Part shown: in pieces, positions 6,735 through 14,699 of the stretch | Position numbering within the stretch: position 1 is the first letter of the stretch | Layout: each line of letters starts with the position of its first letter | Origin: Bradyrhizobium sp. CB82 | GTDB taxonomy: Bacteria; Pseudomonadota; Alphaproteobacteria; Rhizobiales; Xanthobacteraceae | Length of the DNA: 64,000 bases | Assembly: GCF_029714405.1 (NCBI RefSeq) | Contig: NZ_CP121650.1 | Span: forward strand, 5,151,001 to 5,215,000 | Reading direction: 5' to 3' | Notes under the pieces: generated by a model | Seen by the model: only the letters and a program-made list of their open reading frames with translations | Told to the model about the DNA's origin: nothing | The model's database searches: none | Translations under genes and position numbers: made by a program

Positions 6735-7157
6735 TCATGCCGCAATTCCGCATGGATGCCGAAACAGTCTCATCGCCGCGATCAAGGACGGATTCAAATT
6801 GCAGAAGCCGGCCATGATGTCCCATTTGCGCATGAGCCTGCATTTGTCGTCGAGGCTGAGGGGATGCATTTCCTTGATCATTTCCATCGCCGTGTCGCAT
6901 GCAGGCGCGACCGTCTGCATTGCGTCGAGCGAGATCAATCCCCGCACCGATCCATTCAACCATTCGAGAAAGCGCAGGCGCAGGTCCGCAGACATCTCCT
7001 CCGCCTGAAGCAAACGCTTGACCATGCTGATATTGACCAGGTCGTACCAATAGCCCGGCGGGGTGTGAGCAAGCACCGCCTCGTCGTCGGTCCATGTCAT
7101 CTGCCATGCTGCGGTGTCGGTCATCTCGTCGAACTGCTCAGGTTTTGGCCGGATCAT
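6735..7157 (-). CDS. Last gene of the phage-like operon, unknown
   Basis: This 140-aa protein starts with a 4-bp ATGA overlap on the small-terminase-like gene, so it is translationally coupled to it. It is mostly helical, with WYDLVNISMVKRLLQAEEM and LRLRFLEWLNGSVRGLI, and three Cys. No domain was recognised. In a complete phage this slot would hold the large terminase ATPase, but there is no Walker A motif and the length is far too short. It is therefore a different gene and may modify terminase choice or be an unrelated accessory. Confidence 0.65.
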   Translation of the reverse strand: MIRPKPEQFDEMTDTAAWQMTWTDDEAVLAHTPPGYWYDLVNISMVKRLLQAEEMSADLRLRFLEWLNGSVRGLISLDAMQTVAPACDTAMEMIKEMHPLSLDDKCRLMRKWDIMAGFCNLNPSLIAAMRLFRHPCGIAA

Positions 7158-7714
7158 GACTGCGCATCCTTCTGCGGCGTGACGTCGATCATTGCCGCAA
7201 CGTTCGCGCGCGCTGCGAGCGCCATGATTTTTTCAATTACCTCGGCCGTTACGCGCATCGAGGCCGAAGCCTCATGCTCAACCTTGACGTTGTGAACTGT
7301 CTCCGAAGGGTGCACGCGATCCAGCACCATCGCAATTCCTCGCGCGTGGTCCCGTGAGTTGGGGTTTTCGATCAGGCTTGACAGTGCGCGGATCGCTCGC
7401 GGCGCGCTGGCGCGAATGTGTTTCTGATCTTCCTCATAGATCGCAGCCAGAACACGCTCGTCATGGGCGAGCCGGCTCGCGATCGTCGCCATTGATTGCG
7501 GCGTCGATTCCGGGGTGCCAAAGCCCGCAAGCTTGGCCGCCTTGACGTTGGCTCCGTGTCCCGGCTTCACCTGATAAAGAGCGCGCACGAACGCGCGATG
7601 CCGATCGGACGGCAGCGCCTTCATGGCGGGACCGTCCTGCGCATCGACCGCCTCGAGCGGCGCCAGTTCTCGCCGCTGCGCTCGCGTCCTGCTTTTCTTC
7701 GGCAGATTCGCCAT
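7154..7714 (-). CDS. Small terminase subunit-like protein
   Basis: This 186-aa protein has a basic N-terminus (KKSRTRAQRREL), then RHRAFVRALYQVKPGHG, AAKLAGFG and IASRLAHDERVLAAI. That is the helix-turn-helix core of phage small terminase (TerS) proteins, followed by RAIRALSSLIENPNSRDHA and RGIAMVLDRVHPSE as in that family. TerS recognises packaging sites on DNA and loads the large terminase. The start ATG 7712-7714 overlaps the previous stop (TGATG), and the next gene overlaps by ATGA. No large subunit follows, which fits a satellite that redirects a helper's terminase, or a deleted prophage. Confidence 0.7.
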   Translation of the reverse strand: MANLPKKSRTRAQRRELAPLEAVDAQDGPAMKALPSDRHRAFVRALYQVKPGHGANVKAAKLAGFGTPESTPQSMATIASRLAHDERVLAAIYEEDQKHIRASAPRAIRALSSLIENPNSRDHARGIAMVLDRVHPSETVHNVKVEHEASASMRVTAEVIEKIMALAARANVAAMIDVTPQKDAQS

Positions 7715-7944
7715 CAAGCACCGCCAAAGCCCAACTCGACAAGCATCTGAACGTAGACGCCGGGCTGAATATTATTTTGCCGGCAGCTCTGGAGCATGCT
7801 GCGGGCAAAGGCGACATCCGCGGCCTTCACCGCTGACTGCGAACCAGCGGCATTCTTGATTGCGATTTGCCGCGTAAGTTCTGCCGCGTATTGCGTGGCG
7901 TTGTGCGAGGCATTTCCTGTTCCAGTACGATCCCAATCAGCCAT
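7714..7944 (-). CDS. Small phage-type protein, unknown
   Basis: This 76-aa protein is Asn/Gln/Ala-rich (NASHNATQYAAELTRQIA) with a helical C-terminal half (VAFARSMLQSCRQNN). It has no membrane segment or signal. It lies 18 bp after 7963-8232 and overlaps the terminase-like gene. The size and composition resemble small head or decoration-type phage proteins, but that is only an impression. Confidence 0.6.
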   Translation of the reverse strand: MADWDRTGTGNASHNATQYAAELTRQIAIKNAAGSQSAVKAADVAFARSMLQSCRQNNIQPGVYVQMLVELGFGGA

Positions 7945-7962
7945 TTCAGTTTTGCTCCTTTG

Positions 7963-8232
7963 TTACCAACCCGCGAATTCGCGAAGGTTGGGAATGTGAA
8001 CGAAGCCCTTTTGGTTCGCGAGCTTCGCGATCGCTTCGATTTTTTCGTCCAGAGAGCGCGGTTGCGTGACGAGCCACTCCACGCCAGCGAAGAATGCCGC
8101 GGCGTGATCGTTGTAGTCCGCTTCCAAGTCCGTCGCGTGCAATGCGCGCTCCACGTCATCGGCGAGTGCCGCAAGCTCCGGATCGGCTCGGAGATCCGCG
8201 ACGAATTTCTTGATGTGGTCGATCGGCTTCAT
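7963..8232 (-). CDS. Small helical phage-type protein, unknown
   Basis: This 89-aa protein is acidic and helical (KFVADLRADPELAALADD) and ends in FVHIPNLREFAGW. Its ATG overlaps the stop of 8229-8417 (ATGA). No family was recognised. Its place in an unbroken chain of overlapping small genes is the main support. Confidence 0.6.
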   Translation of the reverse strand: MKPIDHIKKFVADLRADPELAALADDVERALHATDLEADYNDHAAAFFAGVEWLVTQPRSLDEKIEAIAKLANQKGFVHIPNLREFAGW

Positions 8233-8417
8233 ATCTGAACGTCCAATAGGCCCATGCCCGAAAGCGCGGTTCCCGCTGGACTGAGACCACGTTGCTGTGC
8301 TTGCGCCATGCGCCGCTTGCGAACTTCTTCCGTCTCCTGCTCGCGCTGTTGCGCGAGCGCCGCACCGCCGTAGTTTGCCAGCGCCGCGCCAGCCGGCGAA
8401 AAATCCAGCGGGGTCAT
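8229..8417 (-). CDS. 62-aa phage-type protein, unknown
   Basis: It starts TPLDFSPAGAALANYGGAA and continues with a charged helix (QREQETEEVRKRRMAQAQQ), then a second SPAGTALSGMG motif echoing the first SPAGAAL. The repeated SPAG motif around a charged coil is its only notable feature. It overlaps both neighbours by 4 bp. Confidence 0.6.
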   Translation of the reverse strand: MTPLDFSPAGAALANYGGAALAQQREQETEEVRKRRMAQAQQRGLSPAGTALSGMGLLDVQI

Positions 8418-8875
8418 GTCGTCGCGTCCTTGACGGGGCTGTTTACAACGATGTTCACCATCGTCATTTGTTGGCGGTGCGGAACGCTGCCCGCGAGATA
8501 TTCCTTCACCCAGGCAGGATCACCCATCAGCTTGATCTTGGTCTGCTCGGCCGCCGTCCTCTCTTCGCGCGACACTGGCTGCCCTGCGAGAGCTTGACGG
8601 ATGACTTCGTGCGGAAGCCCGATGTCGCGCAGACCGCCTGCGACCTCGATCATGATCTGATGATTGGTATCGCGGAAAACACCGTTGAACTTTTCGATGC
8701 CGGCGATCGCCTGGTCGACATCATCGGATTTCGCGGCGATCTCGGACAGGCGATGAAATTCGGCAACCTGCGGACCGCTACCCGCCAGAAAAGCCGCGGA
8801 CCAATCCTTATCGGCCCGGAGCTGACCGAGCTGGGCGGAGGCTTCGGCCGGAGACGGTTGCGGCTGTTCAGTCAT
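8414..8875 (-). CDS. Phage-type protein, unknown (153 aa)
   Basis: ATG 8875 was chosen over an upstream GTG because AGAGGAA lies 7 bases before it and it overlaps the previous stop. The sequence is helical, with LGQLRADKDWSAAFLAG and GDPAWVKEYLAG repeating a DxxWxxxFLAG/YLAG motif at both ends. I recall similar proteins near head-gene clusters of alphaproteobacterial phages, without an assigned role. Confidence 0.65.
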   Translation of the reverse strand: MTEQPQPSPAEASAQLGQLRADKDWSAAFLAGSGPQVAEFHRLSEIAAKSDDVDQAIAGIEKFNGVFRDTNHQIMIEVAGGLRDIGLPHEVIRQALAGQPVSREERTAAEQTKIKLMGDPAWVKEYLAGSVPHRQQMTMVNIVVNSPVKDATT

Positions 8876-9407
8876 TTGCAGATTCCTCTTGAGCACGAAT
8901 TGCTTTCACGGCGGCGGTTCGAAACGATCGGATCACCGGATCCTGCGAGTATGCTGGCGGAACGCCGCCCTTCCCCGGGTGGGCGCAGCGGCCGATCCCT
9001 CCGAGGATCATGCAGCCGTTGTCGCCGCCGCAGTCGTCACAGCACTTCGTCGCCGTAATGCCTTCGACTGCCGAGTCCGGATCGAGGCTGCGGATTGCGT
9101 CGATCAAGCGCTGACGCGCGGCGCCATCCTGCTCGAGCGCCTCGCCATAGGCGGCTTCCGCGAGCTGAAACTCGGTTCTGGCGGCCTCGATCGCGGCGAG
9201 ATGATCGCGCAGCGCGGCAGCGGCACCGGCCTTGCCGTTGTTGCGGTCCAGGGTCATTCGGCCGGTTGCCGCCTCAAGCTCTGCCAGCTTGGCAGCCGCC
9301 GCATCCTTCTGGGCCAGCGCCGCGGGTGCAAGGAGATCAAGTTTCGGCAGCTCGACGAAATCGTCGTCATCGTCGATCTCATCCACGGCAGGCGCCATTG
9401 CGATCAT
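8868..9407 (-). CDS. Phage-type protein with coiled coil and Cys cluster
   Basis: This 179-aa protein begins with a very acidic run (DEIDDDDDFVELP), followed by an Ala/Glu-rich coiled coil (about residues 30-105). It then has a Cys cluster, TKCCDDCGGDNGC...GRC, that could bind zinc, and a helical tail. It starts in an ATGA overlap with the ribbon-helix-helix gene. No family was recognised. Confidence 0.65.
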   Translation of the reverse strand: MIAMAPAVDEIDDDDDFVELPKLDLLAPAALAQKDAAAAKLAELEAATGRMTLDRNNGKAGAAAALRDHLAAIEAARTEFQLAEAAYGEALEQDGAARQRLIDAIRSLDPDSAVEGITATKCCDDCGGDNGCMILGGIGRCAHPGKGGVPPAYSQDPVIRSFRTAAVKAIRAQEESAND

Positions 9408-9574
9408 GCGGCAACTCCGTTCTGAGGTTCGGGCTTCGGCTTGACAGCCGCCTCCGCGCAGATCTTCCGGATCAGGCTGGCAAGCGGCCGCCGGTCGCGG
9501 TCCGCCTCTTCCTGCAATCGCTGGTGAAGCTCCGGCTCAAACCGCACACTCACCTGTTTCAGTTCGCTCGACAT
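9404..9574 (-). CDS. Ribbon-helix-helix (Arc-like) small regulator
   Basis: This 56-aa protein has the beta strand LKQVSVRFEPELHQRL followed by two helices (EADRDRRPLASLIRKICAEAA), the ribbon-helix-helix fold of Arc/Mnt-type repressors. It is the first gene of the leftward small-gene operon, the usual place for an autoregulator. ATG 9574 has GGGAG at good spacing; the in-frame ATG 9604 lacks a site. It probably represses its own operon. Confidence 0.7.
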   Translation of the reverse strand: MSSELKQVSVRFEPELHQRLQEEADRDRRPLASLIRKICAEAAVKPKPEPQNGVAA

Positions 9575-10467
9575 GTAGATGTCTCCCTTAGATGTTGGGA
9601 GCATCTGCCGAGATCGCTCTCACAGCAACGCCTCCTGTGCAGGACCAAAGAACGGCGCTGCGTCACGAATAATCAGGAAGTGTCACCATCCACAGATTTG
9701 ATGGAAGCATCACTGAGCATTGGCGCGATGCTCAACTTTTTCAGGAGAGAAGCCGCCAATTTTCGGAAGGCCGGCGGTATGTTGGCGGACGAGGTCGAGA
9801 TATCCACCGGCGCTGTGATTTTGCCCCCCGGCATGGGGTGTCGGGTCTTTTTGTGGGGAAGTACGAGCATTTCGGCACATTCAGCCGTTTCGCCAGCGCT
9901 TGCCTCGCGCGCGTCTGCTTCCAAGAGTTGTGAGGTTCATGAGAGAGCGCGGGTGAAAACCCTTCCGATGTGAGCGCAACATCGGGCGATTGCCCTCGCC
10001 GCTCGACCAAGCCCTTGCGAAAGCACGGTGATCAAGCGCCAGCCGTTGGATGGTCAACCTGTTGGGAAGCGCCTGGGATGGATTGCGAGCACGAACGCGT
10101 AGCAAGTCCGCTGGACAGCGCGCCGGCTGCCCGCTGCCTGGCGTGTGCCGATCGCAACGAACGCATGGGCGGGGCTGGCTGCGAGTCTGGGCAACGGTTG
10201 GGCGCGAGTGGTCCGAGTGCTGGCGTTGAATATCAACGCGCATGACCGTGCGATGAGGTCAATTCCGCCCTTCTGCAATCCCCTCACCTGCTGGTCGTGC
10301 TGGTCGATTGTCGTCCTGCTGCTGTGATGTGGGCATGGTCTGAGCGTTTGGACGCGAGCGGAGCGACAGCGCAGCCGTGTCCGAATGCGAGCGGCACGAG
10401 CGGTGCCCGGAGCCGCGCGCGAGGGCTTCGATCGCACAGGGGGGTATGGGGGGATCGAGCACACCCC
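9575..10467. other. Stretch without a confident gene between the small-gene operon and the iterons
   Basis: Several frames are open on both strands. The candidates on the minus strand are 9673-9924 (83 aa), 9881-10243 (120 aa) and 10054-10572 (172 aa); the last starts with an ATGA overlap on the RepA stop. None shows recognisable motifs, and all are Arg/Pro/Ser-rich as expected of chance frames in G+C-rich DNA. The stretch may hold the operon promoter and part of the replication origin. Confidence 0.4.
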
Positions 10468-10568
10468 GATCGCAGGGGCGATTGCATGTGGTAGCAGGGG
10501 CGATTGCATACCCGATCGCAGGGGCGATCGAAGGGTGTGAAGGGCGATCGCAGGGGCGATCGAAGGGG
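10468..10568. repeat. Iteron cluster, candidate replication origin
   Basis: Four direct repeats share the core GCAGGGGCGAT, starting at 10472, 10494, 10518 and 10550 (steps of 22, 24 and 32 bp). The full unit is GATCGCAGGGGCGATYG; copy 2 has GTAGCAG at its left. Units 3 and 4 also contain the GATCG/CGATC inverted symmetry. The cluster begins directly after the stop codon of the RepA-like helicase. Iterons beside a replication helicase are typical of plasmid, phage and satellite origins. Origin function is inference. Confidence 0.65.
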
Positions 10569-12080
10569 TCATGTACGGGCCCTTTCGATGTGCTTGGTCG
10601 CCTTGGACGGCGGACCCTTGGTGACAACAACAATCGTTCCAGCGTTGAGCAGACGTTCCATGCTCGCCTTGAACGCCTTCGATCTGATGCCGCCCGCGTC
10701 GGCGTCGCCTTCGAATTCGGCGGGTGCATAGTCCCTGCCAGTGCCGGGCCTCACGGGGCGCGCCTGGGCGTTGCGCTTGTCGAGCAGCCGCAGGAACAGG
10801 TCGTCGACCTTGGCGTCCTCTGCGAGGCGGACAAGCGAGCTGGGCGCGTGCTCCAGGGCCAGCCCGCCGTCACCCCATTGCAGGCGCACCGGCTGCCCTG
10901 TGGGGCCGTAGTTCGATTTCTGGGTCTCCAGGATGCGCACGCCTCCCTCGGCCTCGCCCTTGTCCTCCGGGACGCGCAGATAGAGCGCTGACCGGACGGA
11001 GTTGCGCCAGTCCATGTTGCCGCCGCGGCCGCTGCCGTTGGTCAGGCCGGACAAGCTGGGATGGTCGAGCAGCAGCACCGCCGGGTGGCTGTCCTGGCGC
11101 GCGATCGTCCGCCAGAGGTTGACGTAGCTGCGCACCATCACGCGGTCGTTCTGGTTGCCGGTGAAGGTGGCCGCGACGTTGTCCACAATCACCAGGACCG
11201 GCTCGATTGCCGCGATGGAGGCCTCGATCGATCGAAACAGCGGGGTGGGCTGCATGATGCCGCTGCGCGTCGGAACGGCGAAGACGGCGCCGGCAACATC
11301 GTCGGGAAACCACAGATGCAGGTCGACCAGGTCGGCGGGGTTGAAGCTGTCGCGTCGACCATGTAGCCAAATGCGCCGGCGCAACTCGCGCTCGGGCTCC
11401 TCCGCGCTGAGGATCACTACCGGGCCTGCCTGGAGCTCGTGGCCAAGCCAGTAGCCGGCGCCGCGCGCGCAGCCCTCCGCAAGCTGCATCGCAATGTCGG
11501 TCTTACCAGCGCCGCCGTCGCCGTGTAGCGTCGTGACGTCACCGCGAGGGATCCTGCCGTCTGCAAGCCAACTCACCGGCGGCGGCGCCTCATCCGGCCA
11601 GTCCGCTGGCGTGATCAGCGTGACGGGCGCGGTGCCCTCGCCGCCCAAGTTGGGCTCGAGAAGACTGTCCCCAGGTTGGCCGTCGCCATAGCCGTACTCG
11701 GGATTTTCCTCAAACGGTGGTTCTGGGCGCTCATCCTGTGTGGTCACCGACGCGAACAGCGGTCGTGCGGAGTCGCCTGACCGCCTATCGGGCGGGGCCT
11801 GCGTTGCTGCGGACATCAGGCCTTGCACCACATCTGCCGGAAGGCCATGTCGCTCTCCCATCGCATAGAGGTCATCGACAAGCTGCTGCCATTGCTGCGG
11901 CGTTGCCTCGGCAGAGGCGAGCCGCAGGACTTCGGTTGCTGCCCGGGTGAACTGCATCGCCCGGAGTGGCCGCTCGACGTTAGCAAGCGTGCGGTCCCAG
12001 CTCTGGAGCGCTTGCGATGCCTCCCATGGAATCGGTGAGCGCTCTACCTCGATCTGGCTCTCGTCAATGGCGATGCTCAT
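10569..12080 (-). CDS. RepA-like replicative helicase (AAA/RecA-fold ATPase)
   Basis: This 503-aa protein has an N-terminal helical region (1-110), a linker, then a RecA-type ATPase core. Walker A is GDGGAGKT near residues 187-194, the core continues VVILSAEEP, and Walker B is PVLVIVDN near 295-301. This matches the AAA_25/RSF1010 RepA group of hexameric helicases. The C-terminus (about 440-503) resembles a winged helix. It probably unwinds the element's origin, and the iterons at its 3' end support that. The start overlaps the PC4-like gene by ATGA. Primase signature motifs were not seen. Confidence 0.8.
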   Translation of the reverse strand: MSIAIDESQIEVERSPIPWEASQALQSWDRTLANVERPLRAMQFTRAATEVLRLASAEATPQQWQQLVDDLYAMGERHGLPADVVQGLMSAATQAPPDRRSGDSARPLFASVTTQDERPEPPFEENPEYGYGDGQPGDSLLEPNLGGEGTAPVTLITPADWPDEAPPPVSWLADGRIPRGDVTTLHGDGGAGKTDIAMQLAEGCARGAGYWLGHELQAGPVVILSAEEPERELRRRIWLHGRRDSFNPADLVDLHLWFPDDVAGAVFAVPTRSGIMQPTPLFRSIEASIAAIEPVLVIVDNVAATFTGNQNDRVMVRSYVNLWRTIARQDSHPAVLLLDHPSLSGLTNGSGRGGNMDWRNSVRSALYLRVPEDKGEAEGGVRILETQKSNYGPTGQPVRLQWGDGGLALEHAPSSLVRLAEDAKVDDLFLRLLDKRNAQARPVRPGTGRDYAPAEFEGDADAGGIRSKAFKASMERLLNAGTIVVVTKGPPSKATKHIERART

Positions 12081-12352
12081 TCGTCGGCCTTCTCGTCATC
12101 GATCAAGCCAAGCTCGCGCGCCTTCGCCAACGCCTTCGTGAGGGCGTCAACGAGCTCTGGCAACCGCCGCACCACCACCGCCAGGCCCTTCGGCGTCGGC
12201 ACCAGGCGTCCTTCCTTCATGGCGTGTGTGCGGAGGTCGCAAAGGTTGTGCCCCTCGTATGTCGAGAGCGAAACAATCACCGCATCATGCCGGCGGTTCT
12301 TCCAGAACTTGGAGATGACGACCGGCTCGTCGAGCGTGGGGCGGCGGCTCAT
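12077..12352 (-). CDS. PC4/p15-like ssDNA-binding protein
   Basis: This 91-aa protein contains ISKFWKNRRHDAVIVSLSTY, then EGHNLCDLRTHAM, RLVPTPKGLAVVVRRLPEL and a C-terminal helix. That is the beta-beta-beta-beta-helix plan of bacterial PC4/p15 transcriptional coactivator homologues, which bind single-stranded DNA. In a phage-like replication module it probably works with the coupled helicase, or as an ssDNA-binding accessory. It overlaps both neighbours by 4 bp. Confidence 0.7.
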   Translation of the reverse strand: MSRRPTLDEPVVISKFWKNRRHDAVIVSLSTYEGHNLCDLRTHAMKEGRLVPTPKGLAVVVRRLPELVDALTKALAKARELGLIDDEKADE

Positions 12353-12678
12353 CGGATAAGATCCAATGCGGCGCCGATCGGCGAGGCCGCAATTCCGCGC
12401 GCGTCCCGCTTCACCGCATGCCGCAGCACGTCGAGCGGTGCGCCAAACTGAAGCGCAATCGATGCAAAGATCGCCGCGTCACTCGCGAGCACGTCCAGAA
12501 GAGAATTTGATAGGCTGGCATTGAGAAAGATTTCGCCGGGACTGCCGTCAGGAAACGAACCGACCGTCATGCAATAATGCAGATTGTCGCGCTCAAACGT
12601 CACGGTCTCGGCTGCGCGCCTGTTCGGAAGCTGTCGGCGATCGCCCTTGTCAGCCGTCTTGGCTTGCTCTATGTCCAT
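12349..12678 (-). CDS. TSCPD-domain protein
   Basis: This 109-aa protein carries the TSCPD domain layout: HYCMTVGSFPDGSPGEIFLN, a helix ending DAAIFASIALQFGAPLDVL, and RGIAASPIGAALDLI at the end. The domain is best known from the C-terminus of B12-dependent ribonucleotide reductase NrdJ and also occurs alone. A stand-alone copy inside a phage-type replication operon might affect nucleotide supply; that is inference. ATG 12678 has AGGA nine bases upstream; an in-frame GTG at 12714 is less likely because it abuts a hairpin. Confidence 0.7.
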   Translation of the reverse strand: MDIEQAKTADKGDRRQLPNRRAAETVTFERDNLHYCMTVGSFPDGSPGEIFLNASLSNSLLDVLASDAAIFASIALQFGAPLDVLRHAVKRDARGIAASPIGAALDLIR

Positions 12679-12717
12679 CGTCGCTGATCCTGAATTGTGC
12701 TGATCTGAAAACACGAG

Positions 12718-12739
12718 CGCCGCCCGGCCAGGGGCGGCG
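12718..12739 (-). terminator. Hairpin between the AlpA-like and TSCPD genes
   Basis: A perfect 8-bp G+C stem (CGCCGCCC/GGGCGGCG) with a 6-nt loop lies 9 bp after the AlpA-like stop and is followed on the minus strand by GCTCGTGTTTT. It could partly end transcription, separating the regulator from the replication operon. Confidence 0.55.
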
Positions 12740-12747
12740 TTTCTCGT

Positions 12748-12939
12748 TTAGGCGGCAGTTTCAATCATGCGCGCTTGCTGCCACCGGCGGTTCTCCGCAA
12801 CGGTCACGCCTTTCCGGCGCTCGGACAGCTTGATGAACTTCGGCCCATTTCCAGCGGCGATGATGCGCTGGCCGGTGCTACGGGAAAAGCCGTTGAGCTT
12901 GCACCAGTCGTCGAATGACATAACCCGGTCGTCTTCCAT
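12748..12939 (-). CDS. AlpA-like helix-turn-helix regulator/excisionase
   Basis: This 63-aa protein has MSFDDWCKLNGFSRSTGQRI, then AAGNGPKFIKLSERRKGVTV, the helix-turn-helix plus wing of AlpA/excisionase (MerR-like) proteins. These bind DNA at the recombination site or activate the element's genes. AGGAG lies 6 bases before ATG 12939. The start codon lies inside the right arm (as read on the transcript) of a 13-bp inverted repeat, so expression is likely autoregulated or gated by RNA structure. Confidence 0.75.
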   Translation of the reverse strand: MEDDRVMSFDDWCKLNGFSRSTGQRIIAAGNGPKFIKLSERRKGVTVAENRRWQQARMIETAA

Positions 12940-12983
12940 CGAACACTCCTCAGAGCTCTTGATGCACTATGAGTGTTCGATGG
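12936..12983 (-). promoter_or_regulatory. 13-bp inverted repeat over the start of the AlpA-like gene
   Basis: CCATCGAACACTC (12936-12948) and GAGTGTTCGATGG (12971-12983) are perfect inverted repeats with a 22-nt spacer. On the minus-strand transcript the second arm contains the gene's AUG and the last bases of its ribosome site, so folding would hide the start codon. As DNA it could also be an operator. This much perfect symmetry is unlikely by chance. Confidence 0.65.
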
Positions 12984-13009
12984 CAGTTCAACTTTCACCG
13001 TAAAATAAC

Positions 13010-13309
13010 TCACCCTTTTTGCTTATCCTGATCATCCAGCCATCCCGCCTTCCGGGCGCGCACCTTAGCGTCGCGGAACAGCTGCCGGACTCGCTCCATT
13101 TCGTCCCGGCCGATCTTGTCAGGCGAAAGACCGAAGTAGGTCTCGGCATACCAGCGATAGAAAGCCTCCTTTCCAGCATCGGGATTGCCAAGGAGCCAAG
13201 ACTGCTCGAGCGCGACAAGTTCGGCGCGCGTGAAAAAGTCCTCGCGCCGGCGCTTCTTATCGAGCGCGTCGCGCGGATTTGTCACAAACCTTGAAGGGGG
13301 CCTGCCCAT
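13010..13309 (-). CDS. Hypothetical protein downstream of the integrase
   Basis: This 99-aa charged, helical protein (DALDKKRRREDFFTRAEL, then GRDEMERVRQLFRDAKVRA) lies 26 bp after the integrase stop. It has no recognised domain. A tryptophan and aromatic cluster, FYRWYAETYFGLS, marks the centre. It could be a recombination accessory because of its position. Confidence 0.6.
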   Translation of the reverse strand: MGRPPSRFVTNPRDALDKKRRREDFFTRAELVALEQSWLLGNPDAGKEAFYRWYAETYFGLSPDKIGRDEMERVRQLFRDAKVRARKAGWLDDQDKQKG

Positions 13310-13335
13310 TCAACCCTCGGCGCCACGCAGCGAGA

Positions 13336-14541
13336 TCACGTTGTCGCTGGCCCAACGATCGCAAGCAGGTGCGCCTCCCACTTCCGGAGTGCGTCGGCGA
13401 TATCCGGGCCATAGTCGTGATGGTCGTAGACACCACCGATTCCGGACTTGTGGCCGGCGTGGTTCAAAACGAGCTCCGCAATGTGCGGCAGCACCCCTAG
13501 CTTTCCGAGGCGCGTGCGAACCGTTCGGCGTAAGTCATGAAGTCGCCAGGGCGCCAGGGCCTTCCCCTCGGCCGCGGTAATGCGCGCGTTAAGGGCGAGG
13601 CTGTTGTACGACCACGCGTTGAAGCCGTTGGTGCCGCCGCCGAACAGCGTCTCGCGGCTATTGCGCCTCGGCACCGATCCAATGATCGCAACGGCTGTCG
13701 CAGGCAGCGTGAGTTCGAGCGCTCGCTTGCTCTTGGTCCGTTCTTTCGGCAGCAGCAGCTTGCTCTCGGCTATCTCCGGCCAGCGCAGACCACCGATTTC
13801 GTCTCGTCGACATGCCGTGAGCAGCAAGAGCCGAACGATTTTCCCGAAATCATCCTCGAGGCAGTTCCGCCAAATGAGGCGAAGCTCGTTGTCATCCAAA
13901 ACCCGGTCTCGAGGCTCCTTGCCGCGGATCGGGTTCTCCGTCCCGATCACCGGGTTGGCCTTCGCCAGGCCTTGTCGCATGCACCATGAGAAGAACGCCA
14001 GCAGCGCGCCCCGGGCCCGGGCGGCCGATGTGGGCCCATGGTCCCGAACAAGGTCGCGAAGCAGACTTGCGAGATCCTCGAAGCTGACTTTGCTGACCGG
14101 CTTCCTCTGGAGGGGCTGGCAGTGCCGCTGAAGATACCTCTCCTCGGCAATGTAGGTGTTCGGCCTCACCCGCGGCTTCTGCGCCTCCAGGTACATTTCC
14201 ACGACCTTTTCGAACGTCCGGGCGTCGGCCGTCTGTTCGGTCCGCCGTTTCTCTTCCTCGGCGTCGGGATCGATGCCTAGCTCGACTTGCGCGAACCGCT
14301 TCCGGGCAATGCCCCGGGCGTCCTCTACGGTGACCTTCCGGACGTCCCCCAGGCTCTTGCGGCGCTGTTCCACGCCAACCCGGTATTGGACCACGTAGGA
14401 GGCCTTGCCGGGCCGCAAGCGCACGCCAAAGCCCGGCAGGTCCGGATCCCACTGGATGTGATCTGACTTGCCGGCCGGCAGCGTCAGCTTGCGCACGAAG
14501 GCGTCGGTGAATCGGATGCGATCGTCGGAAATCTTGAGCAT
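13336..14541 (-). CDS. Tyrosine integrase of a phage or genomic island
   Basis: This protein of about 401 aa has an N-terminal arm-binding domain (DLPGFGVRLRPGKASYVVQY, the DUF4102-type arm), a SAM-like core-binding domain, and a catalytic domain. The latter has the box I Arg in LLTACRRDEIGGLRW, then HDLRRTVRTRLGKLG, and LNHAGHKSGIGGVYDHHDY with the nucleophile Tyr. All key R, H, R, H and Y residues are present. Start MLKISDD at 14541 matches the family; a frame from 14604 adds 21 unlikely residues. It sits about 160 bp from the cut comEC, as expected for an integrase next to its attachment site. No tRNA target is visible. Confidence 0.9.
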   Translation of the reverse strand: MLKISDDRIRFTDAFVRKLTLPAGKSDHIQWDPDLPGFGVRLRPGKASYVVQYRVGVEQRRKSLGDVRKVTVEDARGIARKRFAQVELGIDPDAEEEKRRTEQTADARTFEKVVEMYLEAQKPRVRPNTYIAEERYLQRHCQPLQRKPVSKVSFEDLASLLRDLVRDHGPTSAARARGALLAFFSWCMRQGLAKANPVIGTENPIRGKEPRDRVLDDNELRLIWRNCLEDDFGKIVRLLLLTACRRDEIGGLRWPEIAESKLLLPKERTKSKRALELTLPATAVAIIGSVPRRNSRETLFGGGTNGFNAWSYNSLALNARITAAEGKALAPWRLHDLRRTVRTRLGKLGVLPHIAELVLNHAGHKSGIGGVYDHHDYGPDIADALRKWEAHLLAIVGPATT

Positions 14542-14699
14542 GGGAAGCAGTCCATCCTTTTTGGGAAGCACGGGGGACGCGAACCAATGACCGATCTTGA
14601 CCATTGGCGAACAAAACCGCCACGTGCTTCTGGCCGTAAGCCGTTGAAAACTGTGGATTTTGAAGCGTAGTGAATGCTTCTGACTGCTGAGGCTATCTG

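Noticed and set aside
9673..9924. 83-aa minus-strand ORF upstream of the small-gene operon
   Set aside because: No clear ribosome site or family; kept only as a possibility in the gap entry.
10468..10568. CRISPR-like array
   Set aside because: Repeats are only about 17-20 bp with gaps of a few bases and no unique spacers of constant length; iterons fit better.
10054..10729. Minus-strand ORFs of 172 and 156 aa over the iterons
   Set aside because: Their sequences are largely translations of the iterons (IAPAI-type repeats) and Arg/Pro-rich stretches, with no motif.
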